A model generated the notes under the pieces. That model ran no database searches. It saw only the letters and a program-made list of their open reading frames with translations, and was not told where the DNA came from. From Mycobacterium sp. MS1601 (GTDB lineage: Bacteria; Actinomycetota; Actinomycetes; Mycobacteriales; Mycobacteriaceae), in the NCBI RefSeq assembly GCF_001984215.1, contig NZ_CP019420.1, positions 3,348,001-3,412,000 on the forward strand: a stretch of DNA of 64,000 nucleotides. Reading direction: 5' to 3'. Shown one piece after another: positions 35,214-43,812 of this stretch. Numbering within the stretch: the stretch's first letter is position 1; each line of letters begins with the position of its first letter. The position numbers and the translations under genes were made by a program.

Positions 35214-36344
35214 GTGAACGTGATGCGTTGGGTCGCAAGCGCGGTGGCGTGCATGTCACTGGCCGCATGCTCTTCCGTGGGATCGGGGGCCACCAGCGTG
35301 GATGGTGCCGACTCGATGGATGTCGATGGGGCCCGCGAGGCATACACGGCCGCGCTGGCCGAGCCCGTATTCGAGGCGCCGGGGCCCGCCTTCGACGCCG
35401 CTGAGGCCACGGGAAAGCTCATTTTCAACATTCCCGCCTCGAGTTCCATCCCCTATCTCGAAGCGATGAACGAGAACATGGCGGACGTCGCCGAGCGAGT
35501 TGGCGTCCGCTACAAGTACTACGCCAACCAGGGCCAGCCGGACCAGTGGACCCAGGGCGTGCAGCAGGCGATCAACGAAAAGGCGGACGTCCTCGTCCTC
35601 AGCGGCGCCCCTGACCCGGCGCTGCTTCAGCCTCAGCTGAAGGAGGCGCGCGCGGCCGGAGTGAAGGTGATCGTCGCTTCCCTCTACCCGGACGGCACCG
35701 CGCTCCCGGACAATGTCGACGCGCTGGTTACGCTCCCCTCTGTCGAGCTACAGAGCCTCGTCACCGACTATGCGATAGCCAATTCCGGAGAATCGCTGAA
35801 CGCGCTGGTGTTGATCGCCTCCGAGTTCCCGTCGACCGGGCCGCTCCAAGAAGCGGTTGTCGCGGAGCTGGAAAAGCGGTGCGGCAACGCGTGCAAGTAC
35901 CGCGTGATCGACACCAAGCTCGCTGACTGGGCCACAAAAATCCCGACAAAGGTCCAATCGTCGCTTGCCGCGGACGCGGACATCAACTGGATCATCTCCA
36001 TCTACGACGGCATGGCACCCCCGGCCGCGTCCGGCATCGAGCAGGCCGGCCGTACCGGCAAGGTCCAGATCACGACCGGGGACGCATCGCTGGGGGTTCT
36101 CAGGAGCGTCGCCGACGGTGTTGTCGCCCAAGACGCCGGCTATTCATCGGATTGGATTGCGTGGGCGACCGTAGACCAGGCGCTGCGCATCCTCAGCGGA
36201 CAGCCCGCGCTCGCTACCGCAGGTCTCCCGATCCGGATGTTCGACAAAACCAATATCGATGCGGTCGGCAATCCGCCGGTCCAAGACCAGGGTTGGGGCG
36301 ACTCGTATGTCGATGGCTATCTCAAATTGTGGGGAATGGGATGA
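35214..36344 (+). CDS. Sugar-type ABC importer, lipid-anchored substrate-binding protein (RbsB-like)
   Basis: About 376 residues from GTG 35214, chosen because AAAGGA lies six bases upstream and the protein then opens with a short lipoprotein signal ending SLAACSS. The ATG at 35166 falls within the operator repeat. The mature part is a type-I periplasmic-binding fold of the ribose/LacI kind: LIFNIPASSSIPYLEAMNENM, then QQAINEKADVLVLSGAPDP, and a C-terminal half with IISIYDGMAPPAASGIEQAG. It captures the cluster 2 substrate, probably sugar-like or polyhydroxylated. Its stop overlaps the next ATG. Confidence 0.88.
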   Translation: MNVMRWVASAVACMSLAACSSVGSGATSVDGADSMDVDGAREAYTAALAEPVFEAPGPAFDAAEATGKLIFNIPASSSIPYLEAMNENMADVAERVGVRYKYYANQGQPDQWTQGVQQAINEKADVLVLSGAPDPALLQPQLKEARAAGVKVIVASLYPDGTALPDNVDALVTLPSVELQSLVTDYAIANSGESLNALVLIASEFPSTGPLQEAVVAELEKRCGNACKYRVIDTKLADWATKIPTKVQSSLAADADINWIISIYDGMAPPAASGIEQAGRTGKVQITTGDASLGVLRSVADGVVAQDAGYSSDWIAWATVDQALRILSGQPALATAGLPIRMFDKTNIDAVGNPPVQDQGWGDSYVDGYLKLWGMG

Positions 36345-37357
36345 AGGCGAAACAAGCTGAAGCTCCGCTTCGAGTAGGGATTCTGGGGTATGGGGCGCTG
36401 GCTCGCGCGGTAGCGCAGAACCTGCGAGAGCGCAGTGGACAGGTTTTGTTGACGGGTATCGCCAACCGCTCGGGCGGCCGCGACGCCGTCGGTGGCGATC
36501 TCCGCCGCGGAATCGCCGAGCTGCTTGCAACCGGCCCTGAGGTGGTGCTGATGGCCACCGCGCCGAAGATCGGGCTTCAGGAGGAGGCGCTGGCGGCCTG
36601 TGCCGCCGCAGGAGTTTCGGTAGTCAGCACCTGTGAGGAGCTGTCGTTCCCCACGGTGGAAACCGCTGCGGCGATCGACGCGCTGGACGCCCTGGCGCGT
36701 AAACATGCGATCGCCGTCACCGCGGCAGGAGTGAACCCGGGCTTCATCTTCGACTACGTGCCGGCGGTTTTTGCCGGCGGCCTGCCCCGAGTGGACGGTG
36801 TCCGTTGCCGTCGGGTTGTGGACATGGCGCCGTTCGATCCGCAGCGCCTGCGCGACGTCGGCCTGGGGCTGGCACTGAACGAGTTCGCCGACGCCGTCGA
36901 GCGCGGGCAGGTCAACGGCCATGTCGGATACATCCAGACCGGCCATTACCTCGCCTGGCGACTGGGTTGGCGTGAGGGTGTAGAAGTTGTCCAGACTTTC
37001 GAGCCGCACAGCTCCGGTGTACCGGTCACCGTCGGCGCCACCACCTTCGAACCCGGCCAGGTCATCCACGTAAACCAGGCGGCGAGCGTGCGCGTCCACG
37101 GGACGGAACGGATCAGGCTGGAGCTCGACCTGCATCTCGACCCCGCCGCGGGGGGACTGCCGGTCGTGGACGAGGTCTGCTTCACCGCCGAGGGACTCCC
37201 GGACACGCGGCTGACAGTCAGCCCGGGGCTTCCGGCCGCGCGTACCGGTGCCGCTGTGGCGGTGAACGCCCTGGCGTGGATCGCCGCAGCGGCGCCCGGT
37301 TACTACTCCCTGGCCGACTGGCACCCCGTATCGGTGTGGCCACGAGGCGAGGGATGA
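36341..37357 (+). CDS. DapB-like NAD(P)-dependent oxidoreductase
   Basis: 338 residues from ATG 36341, inside an ATGA overlap. The N-terminal Rossmann motif is RVGILGYGALARAVAQNL. VLMATAPKIGLQEEALAACAAAG and VTAAGVNPGFIFDYVPAVF are typical of dihydrodipicolinate-reductase-like and 2,4-diaminopentanoate-dehydrogenase-like proteins. It probably oxidises or reduces an amine, imine or hydroxyl group on the imported molecule. Finding such an enzyme inserted between the binding protein and ATPase of an importer is unusual and links it closely to uptake. Confidence 0.8.
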   Translation: MKAKQAEAPLRVGILGYGALARAVAQNLRERSGQVLLTGIANRSGGRDAVGGDLRRGIAELLATGPEVVLMATAPKIGLQEEALAACAAAGVSVVSTCEELSFPTVETAAAIDALDALARKHAIAVTAAGVNPGFIFDYVPAVFAGGLPRVDGVRCRRVVDMAPFDPQRLRDVGLGLALNEFADAVERGQVNGHVGYIQTGHYLAWRLGWREGVEVVQTFEPHSSGVPVTVGATTFEPGQVIHVNQAASVRVHGTERIRLELDLHLDPAAGGLPVVDEVCFTAEGLPDTRLTVSPGLPAARTGAAVAVNALAWIAAAAPGYYSLADWHPVSVWPRGEG

Positions 37358-38946
37358 TCGTGCCCACCAGGACGCACCCGCCCGGCGACGTCAGCCTCCA
37401 CGCAGCGAGTGTGAGCAAAACCTACGGCGCCAACCGCGTGGTCAGCGAGGCCTCGCTGCAGCTCAGGTCCGGAACGATCCACGCCCTGCTCGGTCCCAAC
37501 GGTTGTGGCAAGTCGACGTTGATCAAGATCCTCGCCGGGGTTGTCACGCCGGATTCGGGGGCGGTCATCGAGATAGGTGGCCACCCCGTCCAGACGCCAT
37601 TGCGGCCAGGGGAGGCGCGGTCACTTGGCCTTGCCTTTGTGCACCAGGACCTCGGACTGATTGATGGCCTGAGCGTTGCGGAGAACCTGCGGATGCCTTG
37701 GCTCATCGGAGCAGGTCTGTCGGTGTCGATGCGCCACGAGGTGCGTCGAGCCATGGCAAGCCTGGAACGTGCTGGCCTCCACATCAACCCGCGTGTCGAC
37801 GTGGCGAGCCTGTCGCGCTCGGAGCGGGCTCTCGTGGCCGTGGCGCGCAGCCTCGATCTGCTCGCGGAGAACAAGGAACAGCGAGGTGCGTCAGGCGTGC
37901 TGTTTCTCGACGAGACGACTGCTTTCCTTCCCCGTTCGGGGGCAGAGGCACTGTTCCGGACTGCCCGACAGTTCGCCGACGAGGGCGGGTCAGTTGTTTT
38001 CGTCTCCCACGACCTCGACGAGGCAATTGCGCACGCGGACGACATCACCGTGCTACGGGACGGCCAGGTCGTCGCGACCTGCCCGTCGACCGACGTCGAC
38101 CGTGACCAGCTGGTCCGCCTGATCGCCGGCCGCGACGTGAGCAGCCATTGTCGGCCGACCGGACCCATGTCGGAGACGGTGGCTCTCACGGTGACCGGCC
38201 TGTCTGGAGCCGCTGTCGAGCAGGTGTCCCTGACTGTCCGCGCCGGCGAGGTCGTGGGGCTGACCGGGATCATCGGCTCCGGGTACGACGACGTCCTCGA
38301 CCTGATTCATGGGGCAAAGGGCGCCAAGGCGGGCGAGATCGCGCTTGGCGACCGGCCGGCGTACGACGCCCGAGGGACAACGCCCGCACGCAGCGTGTCG
38401 TCCGGCATCGCCCTGGTCCCGGCCGACCGGCCGACCCAAGGGGTGGTTGCCGGTCTGACGATCGGCGAGAACATCCAGATGCAGAAGTTGGCGAGCCGGG
38501 GCAGGTCATGGTGGCTGCGCGTGGGAGCGGCTCGGAAGCAACAGGCGGCGACACTGCAGCGATTCGCCGTGCGGCCGCCTGTCCCGCACATGGCGATCGA
38601 GAACCTCAGCGGCGGCAACCAGCAGAAGGTGGTCCTGGGTAAGTGGCTCGAGGACGATCCTGCGGTGCTCCTCCTTCAAGAACCGACGCAGGGCGTCGAC
38701 ATCGGAGCACGAGCGGAGATCTACAGGCTGATCGAGGTAGCCACAAGCCAGGGGACGGCTGTCCTGCTGGCCAGCGCGGACCACGAGGAGCTCGCGCAGA
38801 TGTGCGACCGGGTCCTCGTCATGGAGCGCGGGCGCGTCAGCGCCGAGCTTGGCACGGCCGCGGCCACAAAGGCCTCGATCTCGGCCGCGTGCATGGGAAA
38901 ACTCATCGATTCCGCAGAGGAGAGTGGCCGTGTCAGTGCTGTCTGA
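37354..38946 (+). CDS. Sugar ABC importer ATPase with two ABC domains (RbsA/XylG-like)
   Basis: 530 residues from ATG 37354 in an ATGA overlap. Domain 1 has Walker A GPNGCGKSTLIKIL, signature LSRSERALVAV (not LSGGQ) and Walker B VLFLDETTAFL. Domain 2 has a degenerate Walker A (GIIGSGYDDVLDLI), a good signature LSGGNQQKVVLGKWL and LLLQEPTQGVDIGARAEIY. This split of canonical and degenerate motifs is normal for the ribose/xylose class. It energises import through the next gene's permease. Confidence 0.92.
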   Translation: MIVPTRTHPPGDVSLHAASVSKTYGANRVVSEASLQLRSGTIHALLGPNGCGKSTLIKILAGVVTPDSGAVIEIGGHPVQTPLRPGEARSLGLAFVHQDLGLIDGLSVAENLRMPWLIGAGLSVSMRHEVRRAMASLERAGLHINPRVDVASLSRSERALVAVARSLDLLAENKEQRGASGVLFLDETTAFLPRSGAEALFRTARQFADEGGSVVFVSHDLDEAIAHADDITVLRDGQVVATCPSTDVDRDQLVRLIAGRDVSSHCRPTGPMSETVALTVTGLSGAAVEQVSLTVRAGEVVGLTGIIGSGYDDVLDLIHGAKGAKAGEIALGDRPAYDARGTTPARSVSSGIALVPADRPTQGVVAGLTIGENIQMQKLASRGRSWWLRVGAARKQQAATLQRFAVRPPVPHMAIENLSGGNQQKVVLGKWLEDDPAVLLLQEPTQGVDIGARAEIYRLIEVATSQGTAVLLASADHEELAQMCDRVLVMERGRVSAELGTAAATKASISAACMGKLIDSAEESGRVSAV

Positions 38947-39958
38947 GAAGGAGACCCCTTCCGATACCGCGCCGGCGGCGCGACGCTCTCGAGCGGGCAG
39001 CGTCGACCTTGCCAACCGCTATGGGCTCCTGGTCGTGTGGGCGGCGGTCATCGTCTTCTTCGGCGTGCTGCGCCCGGACTCCTTTTTGACCTGGTCCAAC
39101 TTCGCCGCGATGTTCGGGTCCCAGGCAGCTCTGGTGGTGCTGAGCTCCGGTCTGCTGATCGCCCTACGCTGCGGCGACTACGACATGTCCATCGGTGGCG
39201 TCATGACGCTGTCGGCGATGACAGTAGCGGTACTGAATGCTCAGCACGGTGTGAACATCTGGGTCTGTGTGGCGCTCGCGGCCGCCATCGGCGTAACGGT
39301 AGGCCTGGTCAACGGCTTTGTCAGTGTCTTCTTCGACATCAACCCCTTCATCGTCACCCTCGGCACGGGCACGGTCTACACCGGTTTGGCACTGTGGCTG
39401 AGCGATTCGCAGACGATCAGCGGCGTCTCGACGGACCTGGTCAACGTGGTGATCGGGACGCGTTGGCTCGGAGTGCCGCTCGCGTTCTACTTCGGTCTGG
39501 GCGCCTGTTTGATCGTTCTTTACCTGTTCGAGCGGACGAGCCTTGGCAAGCGGATGCTGTTTGTCGGCAAGAGTCGGACGGTCGCCCATCTCAGCGGCAT
39601 CCGTGTCGACCGGGTCAGGGTCATTGGCTTTGCCCTGTCCGCGCTGTTCGCCGCCCTGGCCGGCGTGGTCTACGTCGGCACATTGGGGGGAGCGGACCCG
39701 ACGTCGGGCAGCAGTTACCTGATGCCCGCCTTTGCCGCAGCCTTCTTGGGTTCAGCCGCGATCAAACCCGGACTTTTCAACCCGATCGGCGCATTGATCG
39801 CGGTCTACTTCCTGGTCACTGGAATCTCGGGCCTCTCGATCCTGGGCTTTGCGAGCTTCGTCCAAGACCTCTTCTACGGTTCGGCCCTGGTGCTCGCAGT
39901 GGCACTTTCGCGACTGGTCGCCAAGCGTCGTGCACGTGTCGCCGCGGCTCGTGCCTGA
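38930..39958 (+). CDS. Sugar ABC importer permease (RbsC-like)
   Basis: 342 residues from GTG 38930, preceded by AGAGGAGAG and overlapping the ATPase gene. Eight to ten membrane helices are seen, with RbsC-family marks CGDYDMSIGGVMTLSAM, NPFIVTLGTGTVYTGLALWL and PTSGSSYLMPAFAAAFLGSAAI. It probably works as a homodimer with the dual ATPase. Only one permease and one ATPase gene are present, as usual for this class. Confidence 0.92.
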   Translation: MSVLSEKETPSDTAPAARRSRAGSVDLANRYGLLVVWAAVIVFFGVLRPDSFLTWSNFAAMFGSQAALVVLSSGLLIALRCGDYDMSIGGVMTLSAMTVAVLNAQHGVNIWVCVALAAAIGVTVGLVNGFVSVFFDINPFIVTLGTGTVYTGLALWLSDSQTISGVSTDLVNVVIGTRWLGVPLAFYFGLGACLIVLYLFERTSLGKRMLFVGKSRTVAHLSGIRVDRVRVIGFALSALFAALAGVVYVGTLGGADPTSGSSYLMPAFAAAFLGSAAIKPGLFNPIGALIAVYFLVTGISGLSILGFASFVQDLFYGSALVLAVALSRLVAKRRARVAAARA

Positions 39959-39989
39959 CCGACCACCCTCTCCTCGGAAGGAAATCCAG

Positions 39990-40898
39990 ATGAAGAAGAT
40001 CCAGGTGTGTGTGGGGGTCGACGTCGACTCCGTCGCAGGGTGGATCGGCAGCTACGGTGGCGAGGACTCGCCCGCGGACATCCAACGAGGTGTCTTCGCC
40101 GCCGAGGTCGGAATCCCGCGCATGCTTCGTCTCCTCGAGCGTCACTCGGTGCCGGCGACCTTCTTCATCCCCGGCCACTCCATCGAGTCGTTCCCGCGGG
40201 AGATGCAAATGGTGGCCGACGCCGGGCATGAGATCGGCGCCCACGGCTACACGCACGAGAACCCGACATCGCTGAGCCTGGAACAGGAGCGGGTGATCCT
40301 CGAGAAGTCCATCGAGCTCATCGACAGACTGTGCGGCCGGCCTCCCGTCGGCTATGTCGCGCCGTGGTTGGAGCTGTCCGAGAACACCATCGACCTGCTG
40401 GTGCGTAACGGGTTCTCCTACGATCACACGCAGCAGTTCGACGACTTCACGCCGTTCTATGCGCGCTCGGGTGACAGTTGGACTGCGATCGACTATGACC
40501 AAGCCGCGGAGTCGTGGATGAGGCCATACGTCAGCGGAGCCCCGGTCGACCTGGTGGTCCTCCCGCCGAACTGGTACCTCAGTGACTTCACGCCGATGGT
40601 GTTCATCAAGAAGATGAGCAACAGCCACGGCTGGGTCAGCCCGCGCTCGATCGAGCAGGACTGGAGAGACCAATTCGACTGGATCTACCGGGAGATGGAT
40701 TACGCCGTGTTCTCGCTGAACACGCACCCCGACGCGTCGGGGCGGCCGCAGATCGCGGCGATGCTGGAGCGGTTCATCCAGTACGTCGCCAGGCATCCGG
40801 GCGTCGAGTTCGTGACGATGGAGGCCGCGGCAGCGCAGTACCGACGCCGGGTGCCGTTCGACTCGGTTGCCCCGTCCCGGACGGAGCGCAACCAGTGA
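39990..40898 (+). CDS. NodB-fold polysaccharide deacetylase family protein (HpPgdA-like)
   Basis: 302 residues from ATG 39990 after GGAAGGAAA. It begins VGVDVDSVAGWIGSYGGEDS and has Asp13 plus H85-x3-H89 (AHGYTHE), the metal triad of NodB enzymes, with TFFIPGHSIE before it. No signal peptide is present, so it acts in the cytoplasm, more like the HpPgdA/allantoinase-type subgroup that hydrolyses small amides than a cell-wall enzyme. In the importer operon it may deacylate or ring-open the transported compound. Confidence 0.85.
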   Translation: MKKIQVCVGVDVDSVAGWIGSYGGEDSPADIQRGVFAAEVGIPRMLRLLERHSVPATFFIPGHSIESFPREMQMVADAGHEIGAHGYTHENPTSLSLEQERVILEKSIELIDRLCGRPPVGYVAPWLELSENTIDLLVRNGFSYDHTQQFDDFTPFYARSGDSWTAIDYDQAAESWMRPYVSGAPVDLVVLPPNWYLSDFTPMVFIKKMSNSHGWVSPRSIEQDWRDQFDWIYREMDYAVFSLNTHPDASGRPQIAAMLERFIQYVARHPGVEFVTMEAAAAQYRRRVPFDSVAPSRTERNQ

Positions 40899-41296
40899 AT
40901 GCCCCGTTGATCCCGGTCGACGCTGTGGAACTGCTCAGTGGTCTGAACTGCGGCGTGCTCTCCACAGCCGGAACCGGAGGACGCGTACAGTCATCGGTCG
41001 TCTGGGTGGCCCACGAGGCGGGGATTCCTGTGTTCAGTACGATCGAGGGACGTCTCAAGACCCGCAACATCCGGAGCAACCCGAACGTGTCCTTGCTGGT
41101 GCACGCGGTCGACAACCCGTATCGGTACCTGGAAGTGCGAGGCCGGGTGGATTTCTCGATCGACGATGACAACGCACTGATCAACAGTCTCGCGATGCGC
41201 TATCTGGGACAGCCTGTCTACACAGCCGACGCGACCGGAGCGAAACGCCTCAAAGGTGTGTTGCATCCGGAGAAGGTCGTTTGGAAGGCTGCGTGA
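40895..41296 (+). CDS. PPOX-class flavin (F420/FMN-dependent) protein
   Basis: 133 residues, a single pyridoxamine-phosphate-oxidase-like split beta-barrel: LNCGVLSTAGTGGRVQSSVVWV, STIEGRLKTRNIRSNPNVSLLV and YLEVRGRVDFS. In actinobacteria most such small proteins use F420 or FMN to reduce double bonds. The RTKxRNI-type stretch (RLKTRNI) contacts the cofactor phosphate. The start overlaps the deacetylase stop, so it belongs to the operon. Its partner substrate is unknown. Confidence 0.83.
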   Translation: MNAPLIPVDAVELLSGLNCGVLSTAGTGGRVQSSVVWVAHEAGIPVFSTIEGRLKTRNIRSNPNVSLLVHAVDNPYRYLEVRGRVDFSIDDDNALINSLAMRYLGQPVYTADATGAKRLKGVLHPEKVVWKAA

Positions 41297-41335
41297 CGCC
41301 CACACGGTCGAAGATCTAGTCAGGGGAGGTGCGAG

Positions 41336-42118
41336 TTGGACGACGACGTGCCGAGCTCATTGATTCAGTCGGTGGTGCGCGCTGCGTCCATCCTGGATCT
41401 GTTCACCCGGGAGCCGGGTGAGTGGACCGAGCAGGAGATCGTCCGGATGACCGGGCTGAACCGCGGAACTGTTTACCGGTTCTGCCAGTCCTTGGTGCAC
41501 GTCGGCTACCTCGAGGTGCTGCCCAGCGGGAAGTACCGGCCCGGAAGCAAGATGGTCGCTTTTGGCCAGATCGCGCTGCGTGGGCTGGTTCTCGCCGAAA
41601 TCGCCGAGCCGGTCCTTCGTCGCACTCGAGAGGCGCTGGGCACGACGATCAACATGTCGGTGCTCCGTGGGACGGATATCCAGTACATTCTGCGATTACG
41701 CGGTCCGAGCTTGCTCGATATCCGGTTGACCGTCGGAAGCACGCTGCCTGCCTATTGCTCCTCCCAAGGCCGGGCGATCCTGTCCCGACTCCCCGACGCC
41801 GAAGTCGACGCTGTGCTTGCTGCGTCCGATGTCGTCGCGAGGACGGCGAAGGGTGCAACATCGACCGCCGAGGTGTGGGAACGCATCCGCCAGGCACGCC
41901 AACTCGGCTATGCGGTGATTGATGAGGAAGTCGACGAGGGTATGCGGGGTGTCGCCGTCCCGGTGCTCGGCCCGGACGGCCGACCCGCGGCGGCGATCAA
42001 TGCCGCCTACGTCCGCGTCATCGAACGCGGAGAGATCGAGGACGTCATCGCGCCTCAGCTGCAGCAGGCGGCCAACGAGATCGAGTGCCTGATCCAGGCG
42101 CAACAGAACAGCCTCTGA
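41336..42118 (+). CDS. IclR-family regulator of the island
   Basis: 260 residues. The winged helix lies at ~10-75 (VRAASILDLFTREPGEWTEQEIVRMTGLNRGTVYRFCQSLV) and the effector domain at ~85-255 (TINMSVLRGTDIQYIL, LPAYCSSQGRAILSRL, YAVIDEEVDEGMRGVAVPVL). TTG 41336 follows GGGGAGG. IclR proteins control catabolic operons in response to a pathway compound. It follows the PPOX gene by 39 bases in the same direction, so it is likely expressed with its target operon and may recognise the TATGCG repeats. Confidence 0.88.
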   Translation: MDDDVPSSLIQSVVRAASILDLFTREPGEWTEQEIVRMTGLNRGTVYRFCQSLVHVGYLEVLPSGKYRPGSKMVAFGQIALRGLVLAEIAEPVLRRTREALGTTINMSVLRGTDIQYILRLRGPSLLDIRLTVGSTLPAYCSSQGRAILSRLPDAEVDAVLAASDVVARTAKGATSTAEVWERIRQARQLGYAVIDEEVDEGMRGVAVPVLGPDGRPAAAINAAYVRVIERGEIEDVIAPQLQQAANEIECLIQAQQNSL

Positions 42119-42438
42119 ACTCCGGTGATCGGGTGCCCGGAAACCGACTTCGCGGTGATTCCGGAAGGACCTGCTCCTAGCTGCGGCTTTTGGGAACCGG
42201 TGGTGGGCATCGGCTGTGCGGCGGGTGGGTTCCCTGCGCCGAGTTGAAAGGTGCGCAGGCCCTTAAGGTCGAAAGGCTCAGTAGCCCAGGCGATTTCCCC
42301 GTTTGCGCCGACCGGCGCCGAGAACACCAATCGCATGGTCTCTCGACATGTTGGACGAGGCTCGCAAGCTGTCGACCCGCCCGGACGTCTGTCGTAGTCG
42401 ACTGTCAACTCCTGAGTCATGTTCTGGACCCAGATCCG
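42119..42438. other. Gap of 320 bases between convergent IclR and MFS genes
   Basis: I see no convincing gene, RNA or strong terminator here. A minus-strand open frame through it has no recognisable motif and begins without a ribosome site. It may hold decayed sequence. Confidence 0.4.
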
Positions 42439-43812
42439 TCAAAGCCGTGGGCCGGGCTGGGGATCTTCACTAGAGGCAACACCGTGGTGGGGCCGGAGCG
42501 GCTCACTGAGAACCCGGCCCCGGGTTTCTGGCCCCAGCACGATCGCCAGCACCGTGATGAGTGCGAGGCCGCACAACAAAGCGGCGACAGCCCAGACTGT
42601 TCCGGTCACTTCCAGCAGGGTGAGGGATACGATCGGTGTGAGTCCACCAGCGAGGGATCCTCCTATGCTGTTGCCCAGAGCGGCCCCACTGTACCGGCTG
42701 CCGGTGTCGAAAAGCTCTGCGAAATAGGCTGCTTGAGCGCCGACCATCGCGCCGTGGCAGAGTGCCATCCCGATGATCAGGGCGATGGTGATCCACAGCA
42801 AGGACTCTGTGTTGATGAGCACGAAGAGCGGAAACGCAAACAGGCCAAGGCAACCGGCCCCGATCAGGTACACCGGGCGCCGACCGACCCGGTCGGACAG
42901 GGAGCCGAAGATCGGGATGGTGGCCAACTCGATCGTGACGGCAAGGACGAGGATCCAGAGGAGAGTCGAGCGATCCAGTCCGAGGGTTGTCGTCGCATAG
43001 ACGAGGACGAAGGTCTGAATCATGTAGGCGCCGCTGGTCTCCCCGACACGCGCGCCGATCGCGACGAACATCGACCGAGGGTTGTAGCGAATGGCTTGGA
43101 AGACAGGACTGCTTTTTTGCGGGCGCCGGTCGTGGGCGGTCTGAGCCTCTTGGAACAAAGGGGACTCGGATACTTGAAGGCGGATGTAGAGCCCGATGGC
43201 GAGCAGCGCGATCGAGAGAAGGAACGGGATCCGCCAGCCCCAGGACAGAAGCGCTTCGTCGGGGAGCATCGTCACGAGGGCAACAACGCCGGCGGAGAGC
43301 ACGAAGCCCGATGAGACACCGGACTGGCTGAGACCTGTGTAAAACCCGCGCTGCGAGTTCGGTGAATGCTCGGCAATAAGGGAAGTGGTGCCGCCCCATT
43401 CGCCTCCGACCGCGAACCCCTGGATGAAGCGCATCGTCACGAGAAGGATCGGGGCCCAGATGCCGGCGGTGTCGTAGGTGGGCAGAACGCCGATCAGCGT
43501 CGTGGCTGACCCCATCGTCACCAGGGTCACAATGAGCACGTTCTTACGTCCGAGACGGTCGCCGAAGTGGCCGAAGAAGATGCTGCCGAACGGCCGTGCG
43601 ATAAAACCCACTCCCCACGTACCGAATGCGGCGATGGTGCCGATCATGGGGGAGAGGTCGGGAAAGAACAGCACGTTGAACACGAGCGCGGCGGCGGTGC
43701 CGTACAGAAAGAAGTCGTAGTACTCGAGAGCGTTGGCGGTGGTGCCCGCCGCGGTGACCCGCCGGATCTCCGCTCGGGTCGAGGCCGTGGTCTGTGCGCT
43801 CGGCATACTCAT
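42439..43812 (-). CDS. MFS transporter, metabolite:H+ symporter (MHS, ProP/ShiA-like) family
   Basis: About 457 residues from ATG 43812, which follows AGAGAAG and overlaps the stop of the upstream gene. Twelve helices are seen. ANALEYYDFFLYGTAAALVFNVLFFP is the MHS N-terminal signature (EYYDF), RPFGSIFFGHFGDRLGRKNVL is the helix 2-3 loop and GFAVGGEWGG follows. The family takes up organic acids, shikimate, betaine or dicarboxylates with protons. Coupling to the Old Yellow Enzyme gene suggests uptake of its substrate or of a related acid. Confidence 0.9.
   Translation of the reverse strand: MSMPSAQTTASTRAEIRRVTAAGTTANALEYYDFFLYGTAAALVFNVLFFPDLSPMIGTIAAFGTWGVGFIARPFGSIFFGHFGDRLGRKNVLIVTLVTMGSATTLIGVLPTYDTAGIWAPILLVTMRFIQGFAVGGEWGGTTSLIAEHSPNSQRGFYTGLSQSGVSSGFVLSAGVVALVTMLPDEALLSWGWRIPFLLSIALLAIGLYIRLQVSESPLFQEAQTAHDRRPQKSSPVFQAIRYNPRSMFVAIGARVGETSGAYMIQTFVLVYATTTLGLDRSTLLWILVLAVTIELATIPIFGSLSDRVGRRPVYLIGAGCLGLFAFPLFVLINTESLLWITIALIIGMALCHGAMVGAQAAYFAELFDTGSRYSGAALGNSIGGSLAGGLTPIVSLTLLEVTGTVWAVAALLCGLALITVLAIVLGPETRGRVLSEPLRPHHGVASSEDPQPGPRL

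Noticed and set aside
34768..35343. Minus-strand frame ending WDTHWIVLWGNTIGY
   Set aside because: The end looks protein-like, but most of the frame is antisense to the transposase remnant and the binding-protein start. No family recognised.
42055..42420. 121-residue minus-strand frame between the IclR and MFS genes
   Set aside because: Overlaps the IclR C-terminus in antisense, has no ribosome site and no motif.
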